Source of the DNA: Aurantiacibacter atlanticus
Lineage (GTDB): Bacteria; Pseudomonadota; Alphaproteobacteria; Sphingomonadales; Sphingomonadaceae
NCBI RefSeq assembly: GCF_001077815.2
Contig: NZ_CP011310.1
Location: 2,542,001-2,606,000, forward strand
Length of the DNA: 64,000 nucleotides
Reading direction: 5' to 3'
Positions within the stretch are counted from its first letter, which is position 1, and every line of letters starts with the position of its first letter. Shown one piece after another: positions 19,121-27,417 of the stretch. Under the pieces are notes generated by a model. The model had not been told where the DNA came from, did no database searches, and worked only from the letters and a program-made list of their open reading frames with translations. A program made the position numbers and the translations under genes.

Positions 19121-19903
19121 TCAGACGAGCGAGAAGAGGCGCCCGGCCGCCCAGCCCATGAAAACCGACAGGCCAACAGCGAACAGCCCGTAGAAAAAGG
19201 CGTTCTCTTCCGCCTCTTCAGCCACGACCCCTTCGAACCCTTCTTTGAGTACCTGCACTTCCGATGTGGCAGAAGTGATGACGCGCCCATCTGCTATGGC
19301 GAATGTTTCCGCCACATAGCGGCCCGGTATCACATTGGAGGGAATGGGCAGACGAGCCCGGTAGAGCACGTTTTCGGAGACCTGCACCCCGTCTTCAAAT
19401 TGCGCATAAAGGCCAAGGCGCTGGCGCAAATCCACCAATCCTGCGGAAAAGCGCGCTTGCTCCACTGGATCAATGGAATCGGTGGGGGACAGCTGGAGGT
19501 AATTTAACCCAAGTTCGTAAATCGCAGCGGTCCGTTCATCCACGATATCTGCAATCGGGCGCGAACTGGCAATGGCATAGAAGCTGGGGACCGAGCGATA
19601 TGCAGTGGTGTCCGCATTGATCCAGATGCCAAACCAGCGTTCCTTTTCGCGCAGGCGGATTTCCTCGGTTGGTCCTTTGAGGACCACGACAACATCATAG
19701 CCTTCCCCCACGCGGCCACCAGCAGGATCAAGGATGGCCCCGAAGAGGAGGAGGTCAGCCCCGGTGAAACCTTGCCGAAGGACAATGTCATGTTCCGAAA
19801 TATCGGGCACGAGGATCGGATCCGTGTCCTGCGCGTGGGCTGGAGCAATCTGTGTGAGCGCACACAGGGCAAATGCAAAGATGGCAGCGATGCGGGCGAT
19901 CAT
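19121..19903 (-). CDS. TIGR02186 family periplasmic/membrane protein
   Basis: The family has no established role but is typically encoded beside a TauE/SafE exporter, as here. The 260 residues have a signal peptide (cleaved near AHAQ, about residue 25), a periplasmic beta-rich body (about 30-230) and one C-terminal TM helix (about 236-256). Recognisable segments are LVPDISEHDIVLRQGFTGAD and VLKGP followed by ERWFGIWIN. The start overlaps the exporter stop by ATGA, so the two proteins are made together and may act together in anion export. Confidence 0.87.
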   Translation of the reverse strand: MIARIAAIFAFALCALTQIAPAHAQDTDPILVPDISEHDIVLRQGFTGADLLLFGAILDPAGGRVGEGYDVVVVLKGPTEEIRLREKERWFGIWINADTTAYRSVPSFYAIASSRPIADIVDERTAAIYELGLNYLQLSPTDSIDPVEQARFSAGLVDLRQRLGLYAQFEDGVQVSENVLYRARLPIPSNVIPGRYVAETFAIADGRVITSATSEVQVLKEGFEGVVAEEAEENAFFYGLFAVGLSVFMGWAAGRLFSLV

Positions 19904-20817
19904 AACGGCACCACGGTGTAAACTTCGTCCGGACGGACAGTCAGGCCATAGGCCATGCGAAGCGCGATACCGACCACTATCGTGCCAAGCGCGAGACGAA
20001 GATATTCCGGCTTTGCAAATTGCGCGATCCGCGTGCCGAACTGCGCCCCGATGACAGAGCCGAGCAACAACAGACCCGCCAGCACGATATCAACGGCGCG
20101 CGTGGTGAAGGAATGCACCATCGTCACCAGCATGGTGATGAAAAGGATGTTGAACAGGCTGGTGCCAACCACGACCTTGGCACTCATCCCGAGGATGTAG
20201 AGCATTGCCGGCACCATTATGAACCCGCCGCCAACTCCCATCAGCATAGTGAGGATGCCGACCACCAATCCCAATATCAAAGGCGCAATAGGAGAGATAT
20301 ACAGGCCCGAGCGATAGAAGCGCCAGCGATAGGGTAATACGGCAATCCACGGGTGGTGGCGGCGCTTGGCGGCGCGCGGCTTATCGGTGGACGATGACAC
20401 AACCCCAAGAGCACTTAGTGCTTCTTGCAACATCAGCCCGCCAATCGTGCCCAGCAGCAACACATAGAGAATGTTGATGACGGTATCTATCTGCCCGAGC
20501 GAACTTAGCAGGGTAAACAGCCCCGCCCCCACCAGTGCCCCGACCATGCCGCCCGACACGATTACCAGCCCGATCTGATAATCGACGCCATTATTGCGGC
20601 TATGGGCAAAGACGCCCGACACGCTGGCGCCCGTCACCTGCGTTGCAGCAGATGCGGCCGCCACGGTGGGCGGAATGCCATAAAATATAAGCAGTGGTGT
20701 TGTCAGAAATCCACCACCTACGCCAAAAACGCCTGAAAGGATGCCCGTCGCCACGCCCAGAACGACGATCACCAGACCGTCGACTGCCAGATTCGCAATG
20801 GGGAGATAGACATCCAT
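19900..20817 (-). CDS. TauE/SafE family sulfite/organosulfonate exporter (TSUP)
   Basis: TSUP transporters move sulfite, sulfoacetate or other small organic anions across the inner membrane. The 305 residues form about eight TM helices. The family repeats are visible as TGILSGVFGVGGGFLTTPLL near the N-terminus and GILTMLMGVGGGFIMVPAML in the second half. It is the first gene of a two-gene unit with the TIGR02186 gene. The sequence does not identify the substrate. Confidence 0.9.
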   Translation of the reverse strand: MDVYLPIANLAVDGLVIVVLGVATGILSGVFGVGGGFLTTPLLIFYGIPPTVAAASAATQVTGASVSGVFAHSRNNGVDYQIGLVIVSGGMVGALVGAGLFTLLSSLGQIDTVINILYVLLLGTIGGLMLQEALSALGVVSSSTDKPRAAKRRHHPWIAVLPYRWRFYRSGLYISPIAPLILGLVVGILTMLMGVGGGFIMVPAMLYILGMSAKVVVGTSLFNILFITMLVTMVHSFTTRAVDIVLAGLLLLGSVIGAQFGTRIAQFAKPEYLRLALGTIVVGIALRMAYGLTVRPDEVYTVVPL

Positions 20818-20871
20818 CCCCTGCGCCTAACGCAAGACAGCGCGCTATAGAAGGCGAATGACAGGCGGTGC

Positions 20872-22062
20872 CTAAAATCCGGCAGATAGTGTGAGCGCAG
20901 GGCCACTTGCCGGCTCGGCATCTCCGGCCACGCGGAAGCGATAATCCACGGTTGCGCGCCCCCGCACAGGACCGATGCGGAAATTGACAGCTGCGCTTGG
21001 CCCAAGGTCAAGGCGCTGCGCATCCTTCTGCGCCCCGCCCCAGACGCCCCCACCCGCAGACAGTAGCAATTCATCGCTCCCCATCAGAGCGCGAGTCACC
21101 CTTGCCTGCCCATCGACAAAGGGCGTGGCGAAATCGCCGGTGACATAGCCACCTTGCATATAGACATCGGCGCGCAAGCTTCCCGGCAGGTCGAGCGGAG
21201 GAAATTCGCTGACGGCAAAGGCAGCGCCCCGCAATTCCGTGCCACGGTCAGTTTCGCTCACCCGCGCTTCTGCCGCCAGCCGCACGGGCACACCAGGCAC
21301 GGGCCGCATTGAAGTGCCAAGCGCAGCCTCCCTCTCCTTTCGTCCCTCAAGCGCAAGACTGCCGCGCATATGGATTTGCAGGGCATGCGAATTGGACGGG
21401 GCGAGGGAATAACGCACCACTGCTCCCAATTGGCTGCGACCATAGCTCGGTCGGCCCGACAGCAGCGGCGAATCATTTTCCTCCCGCCACAAGGCCCAGG
21501 CATCCATCGACCATCGCGATGCAGTGCCAGTCCCACGAATTTCACTTGCTTCTTGCGGAGTGAAGATCGCAGGAGGTGCCCCCATGTCCCCTGCTTGCTG
21601 GCGCGCAATGGCCGGCCCTGAAAGAGGGGGCTTGCGGCCTGCCTCGTCACGCAGACCCTGTTCAAGCAAGCTTGCCTGCGCGATCAACTGGCGCGTCCCG
21701 GCAGGATCGCTGCGTTTTAGCGGTGATTGCCGGGGCGACGCAGTTTGATGAGCTGTTGGCTTGACAGAGAGCCGCGTTTCCATGGCGCGCAACGAAGGCA
21801 CTTCTGAACCTTGTGATAGAGATGCCTCCATGTGGGGCGCCAGTGGGCCTAACGGGGTTTGCACCGCTTCTGCCAAGGGTCGCTGTCCATGGTTTATGCC
21901 CGGCACATTGTCTTCAAGTGTTGCTACGCCTGAAAGTGCATCAACTGGAAATGGCGGTGCCCACAAGATTAAACGCAGCACGAGCCAGCTTGCAACTATC
22001 CCGCCCAGCGCCACCAGCGCGCCGCCCCGCCGCGCGGGCATTGCGATTGCAGTGCGCGTCAA
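20872..22062 (-). CDS. probable outer-membrane beta-barrel protein, NfrA C-terminal-like
   Basis: The product is 396 residues with one hydrophobic N-terminal segment (about 15-35), a long low-complexity region (about 40-185), and a beta-rich C-terminal half (about 190-396). The C-terminal half has alternating hydrophobic strands and ends ALTLSAGF, with a terminal aromatic residue typical of outer-membrane barrels. The VDYRFRVAGD segment near the end resembles the C-terminal region of NfrA, the outer-membrane partner of NfrB. Its start overlaps the stop of the NfrB-like glycosyltransferase, which supports this pairing. The homology is my inference and needs a profile search. Confidence 0.55.
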   Translation of the reverse strand: MTRTAIAMPARRGGALVALGGIVASWLVLRLILWAPPFPVDALSGVATLEDNVPGINHGQRPLAEAVQTPLGPLAPHMEASLSQGSEVPSLRAMETRLSVKPTAHQTASPRQSPLKRSDPAGTRQLIAQASLLEQGLRDEAGRKPPLSGPAIARQQAGDMGAPPAIFTPQEASEIRGTGTASRWSMDAWALWREENDSPLLSGRPSYGRSQLGAVVRYSLAPSNSHALQIHMRGSLALEGRKEREAALGTSMRPVPGVPVRLAAEARVSETDRGTELRGAAFAVSEFPPLDLPGSLRADVYMQGGYVTGDFATPFVDGQARVTRALMGSDELLLSAGGGVWGGAQKDAQRLDLGPSAAVNFRIGPVRGRATVDYRFRVAGDAEPASGPALTLSAGF

Positions 22063-23483
22063 ACTGCATGCTCTGAAACAGCGGAACGCTGCGTCATGGC
22101 GGGATGGTCTTCATGGGCGGTCTTGTCCCATTGTGCATCGGCTCCACGCAGCGTGCGGCCATAGGCAAGCAAGGCCCGCCGACCGGCCATGATCGCGATG
22201 ACATTGGCAAGGGGAATGCGCAGCACCGCGCGCAGCCCTTCCATGACGCCATATTCCCGCGTGGTGAAAGCCATGCGCACACCGGCACGCCAGATAAATC
22301 CGATCATGTTGATGCCTAGCAGAGCCCACAACAGCGGCGTCGGTTCCCACGGCCTGCCATAGCCAGCAATGTCGAGCGCGGTCAGCAGGAGCGCGATCAG
22401 GAACAGCATATAGCCAGTAAGCAGTACCAGTGCCGACATCGGCCCGCGTCGGTCGCGCAGACGCATCCAGTTTTCCACCAGCGTTCCGCTCCAACCCAGC
22501 CGGTCCCATCCCTGAAAGGCGATGCCGTGCATCCAGCGCGCTTTTTGCCGCACGGCGCGCTCCAGTGTCGTCGGGAAATAAGAGCGCGTGGCCACCAATG
22601 TTCCGTCTTCACCGCGCACGCGCAGGAAGCGCGATCGACCGCCTGCCGCGCCGATCCTCAGGCCCAGTTCGTAATCTTCGGTCAGTGAACTGTCGCAGAA
22701 CGGCCCCCTTGCGCCGCTTTCTTCGCGGGCGATTTCGGCCATGGTCCGCAATGTTTCACGATTGAAGGCACAGCCTACGCCCGCAGCGGGCATGAAGGCG
22801 GTCAACGCATCGCGCACCACCATTGCCTTGCCGTGCGATTCAGCAAATTCTTCGCAATAATGGCTTGCGATCCATGGCGAGGTTGGATGCGGCAGCGGCA
22901 GGACCGGCAGTTGTACGAATTCGCAATCATCCATCGCCGTGTCGATGAGCGCCAATGCCGCTTCGTCCACCATATCTTCAGCGTCATGCAGCAAGATTAT
23001 GCGCACCGCCTGCCCGCGGCGCAATTCATCCTGCTCCATCGCGCGATACAGACGATTGAGACAATCGGCCTTGGTCGAAGGCCCGTCACGATCATGCACT
23101 ACCAACCGAACGCGCGAATCATCGTCCGCCCCGCGCGATGCGGCTTGCATGCTGGCGGGATCATTGCGGTAAATACCGATATAGAACAGCAGATTATCGT
23201 GCGGCCAGGCGCGGCGTGCATGGACCAGCGTTTCGCTGATGACCTTGTCTTCTTGCCATGCCGGGATCATCACCGCGACCAACCCCGAAAGTTCGCCGTG
23301 GCGCAATTGGGCGCGCGCTATCCTGTGGGTCCGCAGGCGGCCAGTGGTACGTAGCCACAGCCAGATGCCGTCCATCGCCAGCTCATCCGCCACGCCGAGC
23401 AGGAAAAAGACCCCCGCAAACAGCAATAGCTCATATTCCATCAGCGCCAGCCATTCCAGCGCAGACCACGGCCCCAGCTCCAT
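22059..23483 (-). CDS. NfrB-like processive glycosyltransferase family 2, inner membrane
   Basis: This is a membrane GT2 enzyme resembling the glycosyltransferase part of NfrB, the inner-membrane protein needed for bacteriophage N4 adsorption. The 474 residues have an N-terminal TM helix (about 13-33), a catalytic domain (about 65-310) and two to three C-terminal TM helices (about 340-410). Catalytic signatures include MIPAWQEDKV, LLHDAEDMVDE, LTEDYELGLR (TED) and QKARW (the QxxRW motif of processive enzymes). It probably polymerises and exports a surface glycan. The next gene encodes a putative outer-membrane partner and overlaps it by 4 bases. Confidence 0.85.
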   Translation of the reverse strand: MELGPWSALEWLALMEYELLLFAGVFFLLGVADELAMDGIWLWLRTTGRLRTHRIARAQLRHGELSGLVAVMIPAWQEDKVISETLVHARRAWPHDNLLFYIGIYRNDPASMQAASRGADDDSRVRLVVHDRDGPSTKADCLNRLYRAMEQDELRRGQAVRIILLHDAEDMVDEAALALIDTAMDDCEFVQLPVLPLPHPTSPWIASHYCEEFAESHGKAMVVRDALTAFMPAAGVGCAFNRETLRTMAEIAREESGARGPFCDSSLTEDYELGLRIGAAGGRSRFLRVRGEDGTLVATRSYFPTTLERAVRQKARWMHGIAFQGWDRLGWSGTLVENWMRLRDRRGPMSALVLLTGYMLFLIALLLTALDIAGYGRPWEPTPLLWALLGINMIGFIWRAGVRMAFTTREYGVMEGLRAVLRIPLANVIAIMAGRRALLAYGRTLRGADAQWDKTAHEDHPAMTQRSAVSEHAV

Positions 23484-23642
23484 ACTTCGCGACCCCTTGC
23501 TCTAAGTATGTTTACGCAGGACTACATTTTACATTTAGGAATGCAACTGGCCGCACCCGATTTGCGCCGAATGGGCCTCATTTTGTCCAATATCGCGCTC
23601 CGCACTTGAAATGCGCGGCCAATTGCGAAAAGGGACGCACAT

Positions 23643-24869
23643 ATGTCTCAACCCAGCATTCTCAAATCGGCCGTCCGCAACTTCTCCGCCCTTTTTCGAG
23701 CGGATGCATTTGAAGGCATTCTCCTGATCGCAGTGGCCATCATCGCGATGGTTGTTGCCAATTCGGATGTCTCGAATGCGTATTTCGAGATGTTCTACGG
23801 CTATATGTGGTCCAAAGACGTGTTTTACCTCAACACCCTGCACCTGTGGATCAATGACGGATTGATGGTGATTTTCTTCTTCGTCGTCGGACTGGAAGTG
23901 AAACGCGAACTGATTTCGGGCAATCTGTCCGACCCAAAGGCGCGCAATCTTCCGATTCTTGCCGCCATTGCCGGCATGGCAGCGCCTGCTGCGGTCTACA
24001 TGTTCGTGGCGGGCGGGGAACCTGCCCTTGTGCGCGGTTGGGCCATTCCGGCCGCGACTGACATCGCCTTTGCCATGGGCGTGGTAGGCCTGTTGGGAAC
24101 ACGCGTTCCCTCTGCCTTGCGTCTGTTCCTGCTGACTGTTGCCATTGTCGACGATATCGGCGCCGTCACCATCATCGCGGTCTTCTATACAGAGACGATC
24201 AAGATGGAATATCTCGCGGCCGCCGCTGCGGTGGTGGGGGTCATGGTCGCCATGAACCGCATGCGGGTGAGCGCGATGGCTCCCTTTGTCCTGCTCACCG
24301 TCGCGCTGTGGTACTGCGTTTTATATTCCGGCGTTCACGCCACGATCGCCGGCGTGCTCGCCGCGCTGACCATTCCGATGCACGGGAAAAAAGGCAATGC
24401 GATGCTGGAGGATATGGAGCACGCCATGGTCCCGTGGAACGCCTATATCGTGGTTCCGCTATTCGGCTTTGCCAATGCCGGCGTCGATATTTCAGACCTG
24501 GGCATCGATGCGCTGCTTGATCCCTTGCCGCTGGCAGTTGCCGCTGGCCTTGTCGTGGGCAAGCAGGTGGGCATCTTCTCTATGGTGTGGGCCGCTGTCA
24601 AAGTGGGCTTTGTGGAGAAACCTGCGGGGTCGACCTGGGTGGAAATCTGGGGCGTTTCGATCCTGTGCGGAATCGGTTTCACGATGAGCCTGTTTATCGG
24701 CGAACTGGCCTTTCAGGGCACTGGTGAAACGATGCGCCTGCTGCGGGACGAGGCAAAGATCGGCATTCTCACCGGTTCGCTGATTTCGGCAGTGCTGGGT
24801 TATGGCATCCTGCGCCTGACAACATCGCATCCTGAAACGCAGGATGATCCGAAAAGCCCAGTGGTCTGA
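23643..24869 (+). CDS. nhaA: Na+/H+ antiporter NhaA
   Basis: NhaA exchanges cytoplasmic sodium for external protons to control pH and salt. The 408 residues form about 12 TM helices. The essential aspartate pair is present in TVAIVDDIGAVTI (Asp170, Asp171), as are the FFFVVGLEVKRELISG segment and the HATIAGVLAALTIP helix. The 159-base region upstream separates it from the divergent glycosyltransferase gene; I see no recognised riboswitch there. Confidence 0.95.
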   Translation: MSQPSILKSAVRNFSALFRADAFEGILLIAVAIIAMVVANSDVSNAYFEMFYGYMWSKDVFYLNTLHLWINDGLMVIFFFVVGLEVKRELISGNLSDPKARNLPILAAIAGMAAPAAVYMFVAGGEPALVRGWAIPAATDIAFAMGVVGLLGTRVPSALRLFLLTVAIVDDIGAVTIIAVFYTETIKMEYLAAAAAVVGVMVAMNRMRVSAMAPFVLLTVALWYCVLYSGVHATIAGVLAALTIPMHGKKGNAMLEDMEHAMVPWNAYIVVPLFGFANAGVDISDLGIDALLDPLPLAVAAGLVVGKQVGIFSMVWAAVKVGFVEKPAGSTWVEIWGVSILCGIGFTMSLFIGELAFQGTGETMRLLRDEAKIGILTGSLISAVLGYGILRLTTSHPETQDDPKSPVV

Positions 24870-24923
24870 TGCTAAGCCAGGTCGGGCGCTTCCGCAGGGC
24901 GCGCGCCTAACCTTGGCTGGCGT

Positions 24924-25208
24924 TCAGTCAGCCTTGGCGACGGGCGGATTGTCACCCAAATCCTCGAACCATGCTTCGACCGGACCGTTCAGCTTGATGG
25001 TAAGCGGGCGGCCCTTGCGATCAACCGTCTTGCCGGCCTGCACGCGGACCCAGCCTTCGGAGATGGAATATTCTTCGATATCGGTACGCACCCGCCCCTT
25101 GAACCGAATGGCGACTCCGCGTTGCAACAAATCGGCATCGAAATGCGGGCTGCGCGGATTAATCGCGAGGTGATCGGGCGGCGTATCTTGCTGGTTTGTG
25201 TCGGTCAT
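24924..25208 (-). CDS. DUF3297 family protein
   Basis: The 94-residue protein contains the signature DHLAINPRSPHFDADLLQRG followed by RGVAIRFKGRVRTDIEEYSISEG-like strands and KLNGPVEAWFED. DUF3297 is a small family found in sphingomonads, xanthomonads and relatives, with no known function. It is soluble and charged, with no signal peptide. It converges with nhaA across 54 bases and lies downstream of another small gene on the same strand. Confidence 0.85.
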   Translation of the reverse strand: MTDTNQQDTPPDHLAINPRSPHFDADLLQRGVAIRFKGRVRTDIEEYSISEGWVRVQAGKTVDRKGRPLTIKLNGPVEAWFEDLGDNPPVAKAD

Positions 25209-25241
25209 GGGCGAAGGCCACTAGCGCCACGCCGCAAAAAA

Positions 25242-25442
25242 TCAATCGCTGCCGGGCAATTGATCTGGCGGTACTTCAGTCGGCGTCTGGCCCGGATTCA
25301 CCGAATCCCCGTCCCCGGGGTCCACTTCATCAGGCTTCTGCGGGCTGCCAGGCTGTTCATCAGGTCGGCCATTCCCATTTGCGAAAGTTTTGGATGGGTC
25401 ATGCTCCGCATGTGAGGATTCGACTGATTCTCGGCTAGTCAT
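25242..25442 (-). CDS. small Pro/Asp-rich disordered protein
   Basis: The product is 66 residues, nearly all polar, with runs such as DEVDPGDGDSVNPGQTPTEV and a PPDQLPGSD end. There are no hydrophobic segments or cysteines. Composition suggests an intrinsically disordered protein. It lies 33 bases upstream of the DUF3297 gene in the same direction, so they may share a transcript. I do not recognise a family; it is supported by its position and by a codon pattern like its neighbours. Confidence 0.5.
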   Translation of the reverse strand: MTSRESVESSHAEHDPSKTFANGNGRPDEQPGSPQKPDEVDPGDGDSVNPGQTPTEVPPDQLPGSD

Positions 25443-25545
25443 GGCGATCTCGGCCTCTCTTTTTCAGATACAGGACCAACGGCGGAGCGCGCCTTTATGT
25501 TCCCCTTGTCGTTTCTGCTCATCGCGAACCTTGCCCTTTCCTTCG

Positions 25546-25561
25546 CGCCCTTATAAGGGCG
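25546..25561. repeat. perfect 16-bp palindrome upstream of tRNA-Leu
   Basis: CGCCCTTATAAGGGCG is its own reverse complement. A second hairpin follows at 25573-25591 with 7-bp arms (CGCAGGC and GCCTGCG) around TCCCC. Both lie in the 163-base gap between the small disordered-protein gene and tRNA-Leu. They may be a protein-binding site plus a transcription-stopping hairpin, but no T-run follows either. Confidence 0.5.
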
Positions 25562-25605
25562 GCGCTTCGTTTCGCAGGCTCCCCGCCTGCGCGGTTCGCT
25601 TGGTT

Positions 25606-25690
25606 GCGGGCGTGGCGGAATTGGTAGACGCGCTGGTTTTAGGTACCAGTATCGCAAGATGTGGGGGTTCGAGTCCCTTCGCCCGCACCA
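25606..25690 (+). tRNA. tRNA-Leu (anticodon UAG)
   Basis: The 85-base class II tRNA includes an encoded CCA end. The acceptor arms GCGGGCG and CGCCCGC pair. The anticodon stem is CTGGT/ACCAG around the loop TTTAGGT, giving anticodon UAG, which reads CUA and related leucine codons. A variable arm and the T arm GGGGGTTCGAGTCCCTT are clear. It lies 79 bases upstream of trigger factor, on the same strand. Confidence 0.97.
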
Positions 25691-25769
25691 ATTTCGCCCC
25701 GTGTCAGGGTGCGACACTGGTCGCTTCCCGCCCTGTCGAACCGTTCAAGTAGTTAGATAAAGGCTGGAT

Positions 25770-27344
25770 ATGCAGATCGTCGAAAACACCAATGAAGGCC
25801 TCAAGCGCGCCTACACCCTGACCATCACCGCCAAGGATATTGATGACAAGGTCACGGCAGAGGTAACCAAGGTTGCCCCGCAAGTGCGCATGCCCGGCTT
25901 CCGTCCGGGCAAGGTCCCCGCCAACCTCGTGCGCAAGATGCATGGGGAGGCGCTGCATGCCGATGTCCTCAACAATACGCTTCGCGAATCGGTTGAACAG
26001 CTGATCCGCGACAAGAAGCTGCGCCCTGCCCTGCAGCCCAAGGTCGAAATGGCCGAAGGCTATGAACAGGGCAAAGATGCCGAGCTGACAGTCGAAATCG
26101 AAGTGCTTCCCGAAATCGAGGCTCCTTCTATAGACGGTTTGAAGCTCGAAAAGCTCAACGTACCAGTGTCCGACGCCGAACTGGACGAAGCACTTGGCAA
26201 GATTGCCGAAGGGCAGAAGAGCTATAAGGACGCGCCCAAGACTAAGAAGGCTGCCGATGGCGACCAGCTCATCATTGATTTCGTCGGCCGTGTGGACGGT
26301 GAGGAATTCGAAGGCGGCAAGGCCGAAGAAGCTCCGCTGGTGATCGGCGCAGGCCAGTTCATCCCCGGCTTTGAAGAGCAGTTGACCGGTGCCAAGACAG
26401 GCGATGAAAAGACCATCACCGTCACCTTCCCCAAAGATTATCCGGCAGAACACCTCGCCGGCAAGGAAGCCGAATTCGATGTCACTGTCCGCCAGGTCAA
26501 GGTCGAAGCTGACACCAAGATTGACGATGATTTCGCCAAGGCGCTGGGCCTTGAAGGCATCGACAAGCTGAAAGAACTGGTAAAGGGGCAGATCGAGCAG
26601 GAGAGCGCTGGCCTCACCCGCACGCAGATGAAGCGCCAGCTTCTCGATACGCTAGCTGCCGGACATGATTTCGACGTGCCGCCAAGCATGGTCGATGCCG
26701 AGTTCGACCAGATCTGGAACCAGCTGACGCAAGAAGCTGCCAATGAAGAAGATACTGAAAAGGCGCTGAAGGAAATCGAGGCCGAGAAGGACGATTACAA
26801 GCGCATTGCCGAACGTCGTGTGCGTCTTGGCCTGTTGCTGTCCGAAATCGGCCAGGCCAATAATGTCGAGATCAGCCAGCAGGAAATGCAAATGCTGATC
26901 CAGCAGGCTGCGCAGCAATATCGCCCGGAAGACCGCGATCGCTTCATGGAATATGTTCGCAACGAACCCATGGCTCAGGCGCAGCTGCGTGCTCCCCTGT
27001 ATGAAGACAAGGTAGTCGACTTCCTGTTCGAAAAGGCTGAAGTGACCGAACGCGAAGTTACCCGCGAAGAGCTTGAAGCTGCAATCGAAGCAGAAGAAGC
27101 GCCCGACGAATCTGCCAAGAAGGCCCCGGCCAAGAAGAAAGCTCCCGCCAAGAAGACTGCGGATAAAGACAAGAAGGCTCCGGCCAAGAAGGGTGCGGAC
27201 GAAGAACCCGCTGCCAAGAAAGCCCCAGCCAAGAAAGCTGCTGCAAAGAAGCCTGCCGCAAAAAAGGCTGCTGATGACAAGCCGGCTGCGAAGAAGGCGC
27301 CAGCCAAGAAAGCTGCAACCAAGAAGGATGCAGCCAAGAAGTAA
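25770..27344 (+). CDS. tig: trigger factor with Lys/Ala-rich C-terminal tail
   Basis: Trigger factor binds the ribosome exit tunnel and chaperones nascent chains. Three domains are visible in 524 residues: the ribosome-binding N-domain (about 1-115, with the GFRPGKVPANLV signature loop), an FKBP-like PPIase domain (about 160-245) and the helical C-domain (about 250-430). A tail of about 80 residues follows, with repeated KKAPAKK units. The usual family length is about 430-450. The tail resembles histone H1-like repeats and could contact rRNA or nucleic acid; its role is unknown. Confidence 0.95.
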   Translation: MQIVENTNEGLKRAYTLTITAKDIDDKVTAEVTKVAPQVRMPGFRPGKVPANLVRKMHGEALHADVLNNTLRESVEQLIRDKKLRPALQPKVEMAEGYEQGKDAELTVEIEVLPEIEAPSIDGLKLEKLNVPVSDAELDEALGKIAEGQKSYKDAPKTKKAADGDQLIIDFVGRVDGEEFEGGKAEEAPLVIGAGQFIPGFEEQLTGAKTGDEKTITVTFPKDYPAEHLAGKEAEFDVTVRQVKVEADTKIDDDFAKALGLEGIDKLKELVKGQIEQESAGLTRTQMKRQLLDTLAAGHDFDVPPSMVDAEFDQIWNQLTQEAANEEDTEKALKEIEAEKDDYKRIAERRVRLGLLLSEIGQANNVEISQQEMQMLIQQAAQQYRPEDRDRFMEYVRNEPMAQAQLRAPLYEDKVVDFLFEKAEVTEREVTREELEAAIEAEEAPDESAKKAPAKKKAPAKKTADKDKKAPAKKGADEEPAAKKAPAKKAAAKKPAAKKAADDKPAAKKAPAKKAATKKDAAKK

Positions 27345-27351
27345 ACCGCGC

Positions 27352-27385
27352 GCCGCCTCCCCTTCGCGATGAAGAGAGAGGCGGC
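27352..27385. terminator. possible terminator hairpin after tig
   Basis: Arms GCCGCCTC (27352-27359) and GAGGCGGC (27378-27385) form an 8-bp GC-rich stem just after the tig stop, between convergent tig and TonB receptor genes. No T-run follows, so termination is a guess from position. Confidence 0.4.
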
Positions 27386-27417
27386 AGCGGATTGCGTTCG
27401 CGGCCTATCGTCAGGCC

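Noticed and set aside
25439..25717. Minus-strand frame with CGRRDSNPHILRYWYLKPARL
   Set aside because: It is the familiar artefact of translating the complement of a tRNA-Leu gene; the tRNA explains the conservation.
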